Shown: piece after piece, positions 1-4,224 of the stretch | Layout of the letters: every line of letters begins with the position of its first letter | Numbering within the stretch: position 1 is the first letter of the stretch | From: Gammaproteobacteria bacterium | GTDB taxonomy: Bacteria > Pseudomonadota > Gammaproteobacteria > UBA9214 | Direction of reading: 5' to 3' | DNA length: 5,417 nt | NCBI GenBank assembly: GCA_020027635.1 | Contig: JAHKKL010000136.1 | Span: 1 to 5,417 of the forward strand | Notes under the pieces: generated by a model | What the model was told of the DNA's origin: nothing | The model's input: only the letters and a program-made list of their open reading frames with translations | The model's database searches: none | Translations under genes and position numbers: made by a program

Positions 1-917
1 TCGGTGCCGAGTTCGAGTCCCTCGCAACCGGCCCGCGCCATGAGCTGCGCCTGACGCCGGTCGAGTTTGACCGGAGTGGCATAACAGCTCCAGCGCAGCG
101 CGAGTCCACGCCGCAGGATCTCCTCGCAGATCCCCTCGATATGCCCGCGGGGGGAGTTCAGGATGGAGTCGACGAAAAACAGCGGATGGGGACCGTAATC
201 GCGCAGCAGGGCCTCGATCTCGTCCACTACGTCGCCGGCCTCGCGTGCCCGGAAGCGCTTGCCTTCGAGCAGGGGATAGGTGCAGTAGTTGCACTTGAAG
301 ACGCAGCCGCGCTTGGTCTGGATGTTGCCCGTGCCGCCGCGGCGCAGGTAACGGCTGTAATCAAACATATGTCGTCCCGGACGCAGCCCCTCGTTCCAGC
401 GCGGCCCGGATTCCTGCGGCATGAGGATGCTGACGCTGTTGCCGCTGTCTTGCCGATGTGGCAGCAGACCGGGTATGCCGACGGTGTCGCGGCCGTTATC
501 CAACGCATCCAGCAGCGCCACGAAGGCCTGTTCGCCCTCGCCGCGGATGCCCCAGTCGCCGCGCAGCGCTTCCATGTAGGCCTCGGGCAGGATGGAAAAG
601 CCGGAGCCGCCCAGCACCACCGGTGCCTTGGTGCTGCCCCTGATGGCGGCAACCACCTCGCGGTGGCGGTCGAGATAATCAACGGTGAGCGGGTAGGCGG
701 CATTGTCGACATTGCGGATCGACAGTCCGACGACATCGGGCCGGAATGCCCCGATCTGCTCTCGCAGATCCCGCAGGGGATGCCTGCCGAAACACAGGTC
801 GGCTACGGCGACTTCATGCCCGGCCTGCTGCGTGGCGGCGGCGATATAGCCCAGCCCGAGGGGAAAGATCGGGTCCGGCAGGTGTTCCCGGTTGGCGGAG
901 ACGAGCAGGACCCGCAT
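1..917 (-). CDS. B12-binding domain radical SAM protein (3' end cut off)
   Basis: The visible part is 305 codons reading leftward from ATG at 917-915; the reading frame is still open at position 1, so the C-terminus is missing. Residues 1 to about 145 form a Rossmann-like cobalamin-binding domain, with start MRVLLVSANRE, the strand PVVLGGSGFS (99-108) and the GEGE turn (126-129). There is no DxHxxG motif, which is common in radical SAM proteins of this class. The radical SAM domain follows, with the CxxxCxxC [4Fe-4S] motif at Cys205, Cys209 and Cys212 (RGCVFKCNYCTYP) and a barrel strand FFVDSILNSP (247-256). Such proteins usually use SAM and methylcobalamin for C-methylation or other radical rearrangements. 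From memory it resembles proteins annotated 'lipid biosynthesis B12-binding/radical SAM', but the substrate cannot be read here. The start is chosen because the first strand of the B12 domain begins right at this ATG and no in-frame ATG lies close upstream. It lies 126 bp downstream of the cupredoxin gene on the same strand. Confidence 0.9.
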   Translation of the reverse strand, partial: MRVLLVSANREHLPDPIFPLGLGYIAAATQQAGHEVAVADLCFGRHPLRDLREQIGAFRPDVVGLSIRNVDNAAYPLTVDYLDRHREVVAAIRGSTKAPVVLGGSGFSILPEAYMEALRGDWGIRGEGEQAFVALLDALDNGRDTVGIPGLLPHRQDSGNSVSILMPQESGPRWNEGLRPGRHMFDYSRYLRRGGTGNIQTKRGCVFKCNYCTYPLLEGKRFRAREAGDVVDEIEALLRDYGPHPLFFVDSILNSPRGHIEGICEEILRRGLALRWSCYATPVKLDRRQAQLMARAGCEGLELGT

Positions 918-920
918 GAC

Positions 921-1046
921 TAGCCCGCAGTTCTCACCGGGATAGGCATATCCCGAATACACACTGTCTTTTTCCGAGTGGACACGATTTTGATTGCCTC
1001 AATACAGTATGTCGTTTTACCGCCGCCCGGTGTGAGATGCGGGCTA
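921..1046. repeat. imperfect inverted repeat between the cupredoxin and radical SAM genes
   Basis: The arms are 921-941 (begins TAGCCCGCA, ends ACCGGG) and 1026-1046. Compared with the reverse complement of the right arm, 18 of 21 positions match without gaps. About 84 bp separate the arms. The outer end of the right arm contains the TAG stop of the cupredoxin gene, and the left arm ends 3 bp before the start codon of the radical SAM gene. Minus-strand RNA could therefore fold across the whole gap. Function is unknown: it could be a processing or read-through structure, a regulatory leader, or a small repeat element. Confidence 0.55.
938..955 (-). other. small hairpin in the leader of the radical SAM gene
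   Basis: A perfect 7-bp stem (CGGGATA pairing with TATCCCG) closes a 4-nt loop, ending 20 nt upstream of the radical SAM start codon on the minus strand. There is no T-run directly after it in either direction, so it does not look like an intrinsic terminator. It could be an operator-like dyad or a leader structure, and it would compete with pairing of the longer inverted repeat whose left arm it overlaps by a few bases. Confidence 0.35.
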
Positions 1047-1463
1047 ATCCGCGGCCGATGGGATCACGCGCAGGGTTCCTTCCATGCCCCGTTCACGATG
1101 GCTTCTCATGAAGGGCAGTTTTTTGTTGCAGAAGAAGGTATAGCTGCCGGGCTTGACGGGCGTGAACTCGATGACGGCCTTGCGGCCGGCACTGATGTTG
1201 GTATCGATGTCCAGTCCGGCTGTGGCATTCTGCAGGGTGAAATTATGCGGTGTGATCGCATCGGTATTGGTCAGTGTCAGAACCACCGGCTTGCCGGCCT
1301 GAACCTCGAGGGTATCCGGGGTAAAATGGTAGTCCCCGAGGACGAGGGAAATTTCCTGCGGCGACTCCTGCCCCCGGGTGACGGCGATGCCGGCCGAGAG
1401 CAGCAGCGTAGCCAGCAGGATGTTTGCACCGAGACAGGACTTTCGACTGTTTACCGCAGACAT
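1044..1463 (-). CDS. exported cupredoxin-domain protein
   Basis: This 139-residue protein has an N-terminal signal segment (charged NSRK, then hydrophobic about 13-28). It is followed by a single cupredoxin beta-sandwich (about 37-136) of the plastocyanin/EfeO-like class. Candidate copper ligands are His73 (in TPHNF), Cys112 (in FFCNKK), His122 and Met127 (in SHRERGMEG), a complete type 1 set. It probably acts in the periplasm or outer envelope in electron transfer or copper binding. The Cys-to-His spacing (nine residues between) is longer than the usual four or so, which suggests an extended ligand loop. The start at 1463 is preferred over the out-of-frame ATG at 1467 because GAGAGGGG (1476-1469) lies 5 nt upstream of it and only this frame gives the cupredoxin. 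The gene is divergent from the START operon and lies upstream of the radical SAM gene on the same strand. Partner proteins are not evident. Confidence 0.88.
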   Translation of the reverse strand: MSAVNSRKSCLGANILLATLLLSAGIAVTRGQESPQEISLVLGDYHFTPDTLEVQAGKPVVLTLTNTDAITPHNFTLQNATAGLDIDTNISAGRKAVIEFTPVKPGSYTFFCNKKLPFMRSHRERGMEGTLRVIPSAAD

Positions 1464-1468
1464 ACATT

Positions 1469-1476
1469 CCCCTCTC
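1469..1476 (-). promoter_or_regulatory. ribosome binding site of the cupredoxin gene
   Basis: GAGAGGGG on the minus strand sits 5 nt before ATG 1463-1461. It selects this start over the out-of-frame ATG at 1467-1465, which is too close to the site. Confidence 0.6.
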
Positions 1477-1496
1477 GGTTGGTCGTGGCAGGCAGT

Positions 1497-1523
1497 TTGA
1501 CGTGAGCTACGGATGAGTATAGA
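1497..1523 (+). promoter_or_regulatory. candidate sigma-70 promoter for the START/TlpA operon
   Basis: TTGACG (1497-1502) matches the -35 consensus at five of six positions. TATAGA (1518-1523) is a reasonable -10. The 15-nt spacer is shorter than the optimal 17. Transcription would begin near 1530, giving a leader of about 44 nt before the ATG at 1574. This is the best match in the divergent gap, but it is motif evidence only. Confidence 0.4.
1516..1521 (-). promoter_or_regulatory. candidate -10 box for the cupredoxin gene
   Basis: On the minus strand 1521-1516 reads TATACT, one base from the -10 consensus, about 50 nt upstream of the cupredoxin start. No good -35 is seen at 16-18 nt. It overlaps the plus-strand -10 candidate (1518-1523), so polymerase could open the same A/T-rich patch in either direction. 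Confidence 0.35.
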
Positions 1524-1527
1524 CCCT

Positions 1528-1538
1528 GTTCCTGGAAC
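1528..1538. promoter_or_regulatory. short perfect palindrome in the divergent promoter region
   Basis: GTTCCTGGAAC is a perfect 5-1-5 dyad. It lies at the predicted plus-strand transcription start and just upstream of the minus-strand -10 candidate, a position from which a bound repressor could affect both directions. The length is small enough to occur by chance, so operator status is only a suggestion. Confidence 0.25.
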
Positions 1539-1573
1539 CTGCTGATCGGATCGCCGCGGGGGGAGAAAGTTTC

Positions 1574-2260
1574 ATGAGTCGGTTGAAAAAACTCGCGCAG
1601 CCGGTCGGTCTTGTGGTCGCGGTTGTCCACCTCTCTCTGTCGTTGGCCGTACCCGGGCTGCCGGCGGCGGCCATCGCCGGTGCGGTAACCGAAACCGGTA
1701 ACGCAACCTGGCAGGCGGTCGGCGATACCCTGCAGGGACAGCTATACCATCGGGCTGTCGCCGGTTCGTCCCTGCCCGAGGCGATGATCGTGACACGTTT
1801 TGCCGCGCCGCCCGCGCGCGTGCACGCGCTGGTGACCGATTACGGGCGTTTCGCGGAGTTCATACCGAATGTGGCCGAGAGCCGTGTGTTGCTGCGGACC
1901 GGCGGCCGGCAGTGGGTGTTCCATCACCTGCACTTCGCCGGTCCGGTGGCCGACCGTGCCTATGTCATCGAGAGTACGGACGCGGCCAGCCGTCCGCAGG
2001 CGAATTACTACCGGGTAGACTGGAGACTCTCCGACCGCGACTTCCCCGGCATCGAAGGCAATACGGGGATAAGTCCGCGCTCCTTCTCCGGCTTCTGGGA
2101 TCTGCGCCCGCTCGATGATGGGCTCGCCACGGAGGCGAGCTATGGCGTGCACAGCGATCCCGGCGGGCTCATCCCGGACTGGCTGGTGGTGAAGATGACT
2201 GACCGGTATATTCAGCAGGTGATCGCGGCGGTGCGCCGGCGTCTTGCGGGAACGGGGTGA
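1574..2260 (+). CDS. exported START/SRPBCC-fold protein
   Basis: This 228-residue protein has a long N-terminal signal segment (Lys5-Lys6, hydrophobic about 11-36). Residues about 65-226 have the pattern of a START/polyketide-cyclase (SRPBCC) domain. It begins with a strand (MIVTRFAAPP, 71-80) and the helix LVTDYGRFAEFIP (86-98). Strands follow with HFAGPVADRAYVIES (120-134). It ends in a long C-terminal helix from about 202 to 224, introduced by the loop DPGGLIPDWL. The fold makes a deep hydrophobic cavity, and family members bind lipids, quinones, polyketides or similar ligands. The ligand here is unknown and no catalytic residues can be assigned. The ATG at 1574 has GGAG (1562-1565) 8 nt upstream. 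It is the first gene of a three-gene operon; its TGA is followed after 1 nt by the next ATG. Domain call is from pattern recognition, not a profile search. Confidence 0.82.
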   Translation: MSRLKKLAQPVGLVVAVVHLSLSLAVPGLPAAAIAGAVTETGNATWQAVGDTLQGQLYHRAVAGSSLPEAMIVTRFAAPPARVHALVTDYGRFAEFIPNVAESRVLLRTGGRQWVFHHLHFAGPVADRAYVIESTDAASRPQANYYRVDWRLSDRDFPGIEGNTGISPRSFSGFWDLRPLDDGLATEASYGVHSDPGGLIPDWLVVKMTDRYIQQVIAAVRRRLAGTG

Positions 2261-2261
2261 T

Positions 2262-2867
2262 ATGAAGAGAGCGAGTCGGAAGGGTGGGACCCGCTCCGGG
2301 CTGCTGCTCGCCGCGTTGCCCGCCATCGCGGGCGCCGGCGATGTCGTGCGCAGCGTCGACGGGGAAACCGGTCTGGCGAAGTGGAGTTTCACCGCGGGTG
2401 ATGTCGGGATCGAACTGATCCAGCGCCTGCCGGACCAGACGCGCGGATTCTTTCAGGCCCGGAATTTCCCGCCCGCGGTGGCCGACGAGATCGCGAGGAA
2501 CTGTATATTCCAGACGATTATCCGCAACAACGGCGCCTCCGGTTCCGGCAGTCCGGTTACCGTCAATCTCGAGACCTGGCGGATCCGGCATGACGGCGTG
2601 GAAGGCGGAGTAAAACTGAAGGAGCCCTGGCTTGCCTCGTGGTCCGAGGCGTCTGCCGGTCCGGCCGCACGGCTGGCGTTCCAATGGGCGATGTTTCCCA
2701 CGCGGCAGGAATTCCTGCCGGGCGACTATAACTGGGGGATGACAGCCTTCGGGTTGTCGCCGGGCTCGGCATTTGACCTGCACGTCACCTGGCAGAATGG
2801 CGAACTGGCGGACTCCGGCTGGATACGCGGCATCGAATGCGCCCCGGATGTCGAGAACCTGAAGTGA
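2262..2867 (+). CDS. exported protein of unknown function, two cysteines
   Basis: I do not recognise this 201-residue protein. It has a short signal-like start (KRASRKGG, then LLLAALPAIAGAG to about residue 26). A mature part follows that looks beta-rich, with many aromatic residues and alternating hydrophobic patterns, and no membrane segment. There are exactly two cysteines, Cys81 (ARNCIFQT) and Cys193 (GIECAPD), which could form one disulfide linking the middle to the C-terminus. The ATG at 2262 is preferred over an in-frame TTG at 2244: it gives a proper signal peptide, lies 1 nt after the previous stop, and has GGGGTGA just upstream. Its own stop overlaps the start of the TlpA-type gene as GTGA. 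The context suggests translation coupled to both neighbours and a shared envelope function, possibly with the thioredoxin acting on its disulfide. The function stays open. Confidence 0.8.
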   Translation: MKRASRKGGTRSGLLLAALPAIAGAGDVVRSVDGETGLAKWSFTAGDVGIELIQRLPDQTRGFFQARNFPPAVADEIARNCIFQTIIRNNGASGSGSPVTVNLETWRIRHDGVEGGVKLKEPWLASWSEASAGPAARLAFQWAMFPTRQEFLPGDYNWGMTAFGLSPGSAFDLHVTWQNGELADSGWIRGIECAPDVENLK

Positions 2868-3376
2868 ATAGGGACAGGTTTGCGTACCTGCCGGTCATCC
2901 TGCTGCTGGTGTTCTGCGGGGTGGCGGCCGCCGACCAGACGCTGACGCCCGTTCCGGGCAGGCCGGTGGCGCCTGATTTCAGCCTGCCGGATACAAGCGG
3001 CAAGCTGCATCGTCTCTCGGATTATCGCGGCCGGCCGGTAATCATCAATTTCTGGGCCACCTGGTGTCCGCCCTGCCGGGAAGAGATACCTTCCATGAAC
3101 CGCGCCTGGCGGGTGTTGAGGGAGGAGGGTATCGCCCTGCTGGCCGTCAACGTCGGCGAGGAGGAAGACGCCATTTTCGTGTTTACGGCGGACTATCCGG
3201 CCGACTTCCCCCTGCTGCTTGATCGCTCCGGTGAGGTTATCGGCCAGTGGCCCGTCAAGGGACTGCCGACCAGTTACGTGATCGCCCCCGATGGAACCCT
3301 GGCGTATCGGGCCATCGGCGGCAGGGTGTGGGACGATGCGGCACTGCTGCGGATGATCCGCCGGCTGAAGGAATGA
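2864..3376 (+). CDS. TlpA/ResA-type periplasmic thioredoxin-fold protein
   Basis: This is a 170-residue thiol:disulfide oxidoreductase of the TlpA-like/AhpC-TSA-Redoxin class. Residues 1-23 form a signal peptide or anchor (NRDR, then YLPVILLLVFCGVAAA). Cys18 is preceded by Phe, so it is a poor lipobox. The redox domain (about 34-168) opens with VAPDFSLPDTSGK (35-47). It has the active site WCPPC (67-71, cysteines 68 and 71) and the cis-proline loop GLPTSYVI (133-140, Pro135). Relatives reduce disulfides in apocytochromes c, copper-site proteins or other exported clients. The GTG at 2864 is chosen over the ATG at 2837: it overlaps the upstream stop (GTGA), removes nine non-signal-like residues and leaves a clean signal peptide. 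No specific client is shown, but the co-translated two-cysteine protein is an obvious candidate. The stop codon lies inside the foot of a long hairpin. Confidence 0.9.
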   Translation: MNRDRFAYLPVILLLVFCGVAAADQTLTPVPGRPVAPDFSLPDTSGKLHRLSDYRGRPVIINFWATWCPPCREEIPSMNRAWRVLREEGIALLAVNVGEEEDAIFVFTADYPADFPLLLDRSGEVIGQWPVKGLPTSYVIAPDGTLAYRAIGGRVWDDAALLRMIRRLKE

Positions 3377-3466
3377 CGCAAGGGGACCGGATTCCTCATC
3401 ACTGTGCCAAGGGGAGTGCGTGCAATGTCAGGCAGGTGTTCGGAATCCGGTCTCCTTGCGTGCATT
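3372..3466. repeat. long inverted repeat / hairpin after the TlpA-type gene
   Basis: Positions 3376-3395 (starts ACGCAAGGGG, ends CCGGATTCC) pair with 3442-3461 over 20 bp. The single non-Watson-Crick position is G3384 opposite T3453, a G-U pair in RNA. The stem extends by 4 bp (3372-3375 with 3463-3466) if G3462 is bulged. The loop is 46 nt. The structure starts in the last codons of the thioredoxin gene and sits between convergent genes. There is no convincing T-run on either strand, so a classical intrinsic terminator is unlikely. A REP-like or MITE-like element, or a 3' mRNA-stabilising stem, fits better. No target-site duplication could be made out at its ends. Confidence 0.75.
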
Positions 3467-3562
3467 GGTTTCGACTGGTCATCCGCTGCGAACCTTGCCA
3501 TGTTCCGCCTACTCCACGCCAAGGATTATCCGTCACATGCTGTCTGTTCTCTGCGAATCCGG
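3467..3562. other. non-coding stretch between convergent genes
   Basis: About 96 bp between the hairpin and the stop of the response regulator hold no supportable gene. A 10-base partial copy of the hairpin arm (GAATCCGGTC) begins at 3555 and runs across the regulator's stop codon; the first copy is at 3443-3452. No T-rich terminator is visible for either convergent unit. Confidence 0.5.
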
Positions 3563-4222
3563 TCACGCTTTGGCCGGTGAGCGCCGCGGGCCAGTTTCCG
3601 GGCGACTCAGTCCGCACGCCGGCGCCATGAGCACCAGTTCCGGCAGGGTGCTTGCCTGCATCTTCTTCATTACCTTGGACCGGTGCACCTCGACGGTCCG
3701 GTAGCTGAGGCCCATCGTTTCCGCAATCGCCCGGTTTGCCATGCCCTGCACGACGTACTTCATGACGTCCTGCTCGCGCGGGGTCAGGATGTCGAATCTC
3801 CCGCGTATGCTTGTCTGCAGCTGATGTACCGCATTGCTTTTTATCACCACCGCGATCGCCTCTTCGATGCTCTCGATCAGCTGGCGGTTGTTGAACGGCT
3901 TCTCGAGTACGGTCACCGCGCCGGAACGCATCGCGATAACGGACATGGGAATGTCGCCGTGTCCGGTGATGAAGATGATGGGCATGCCGGCGCCGCGGTT
4001 CACGAGCTCTTTCTGCAGTTCCAGCCCCGACATGCCATCCATACGCTGGTCGAGCAGCAGCACGGCGGGGTTTGACAGGTCGACTGTACCGAGAAATGAC
4101 TCGGCCGAGTCGAATTCCATGGCCGTATAACCTGATGTGGCCAGCAGGGTGATCAAGGCGTGGCGTACGGCTTTGTCATCATCCACCAGATAGAGAATTA
4201 CCTTCTTCTTGTTCCTGGCCAT
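3563..4222 (-). CDS. FixJ-family response regulator (receiver + LuxR-type HTH)
   Basis: This 219-residue regulator has a receiver domain at about 8-123, with the acidic pocket Asp14-Asp16, the phosphoacceptor Asp58 (VLLLDQRMDG), Thr86 (FITGHGD) and Lys108 (LEKPF). A linker leads to a LuxR/GerE-type helix-turn-helix at about 144-200 (LTPREQDVM, then the recognition region SYRTVEVHRSKVMKKM). The size and the GHGDIPM and LTPRE signatures are those of the FixJ/TodT/StyR branch, in which phosphorylation promotes dimerisation and DNA binding. A basic tail of about 19 residues (PACGLSRPETGPRRSPAKA) extends beyond the HTH. The gene starts 2 nt after the stop of the kinase gene, so the two are translationally coupled and almost surely cognate. 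The target genes cannot be inferred, and the family name alone does not imply nitrogen fixation or oxygen sensing here. Confidence 0.93.
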   Translation of the reverse strand: MARNKKKVILYLVDDDKAVRHALITLLATSGYTAMEFDSAESFLGTVDLSNPAVLLLDQRMDGMSGLELQKELVNRGAGMPIIFITGHGDIPMSVIAMRSGAVTVLEKPFNNRQLIESIEEAIAVVIKSNAVHQLQTSIRGRFDILTPREQDVMKYVVQGMANRAIAETMGLSYRTVEVHRSKVMKKMQASTLPELVLMAPACGLSRPETGPRRSPAKA

Positions 4223-4224
4223 TG

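Noticed and set aside
141..923. 260-codon open frame on the plus strand
   Set aside because: It is antisense to the radical SAM gene, whose minus-strand translation has clear cobalamin-domain and CxxxCxxC motifs. The plus-strand product shows no domain and is a GC-rich shadow frame.
938..972. Hairpin followed by a T-run (968-973 area) as a plus-strand terminator
   Set aside because: The T-run begins more than 10 nt after the stem, and no plus-strand gene ends here.
990..1002. FNR/CRP-like half sites TTGA and TCAA
   Set aside because: The spacer is 5 nt, not the 6 nt needed between TTGA and TCAA in an FNR box, so it does not fit the consensus.
978..1505. 175-codon open frame on the plus strand
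   Set aside because: It is antisense to the cupredoxin gene and has no recognisable domain or signal; the minus-strand frame has the copper ligands and a ribosome binding site.
1742..2783. Two long minus-strand open frames (216 and 204 codons)
   Set aside because: They oppose the START and two-cysteine genes, are rich in Arg, Pro and Gly as expected of shadow frames, and show no domain or coherent operon placement.
2875..2890. CAGGT/ACCTG hairpin just after the thioredoxin start codon
   Set aside because: Only 5 bp of stem within coding sequence, easily due to chance; no evidence for an attenuator.
2853..2933. Lipoprotein signal for the TlpA-type protein at Cys18
   Set aside because: The residue before the cysteine is Phe, which does not fit a lipobox; an ordinary signal peptide or N-terminal anchor is more likely.
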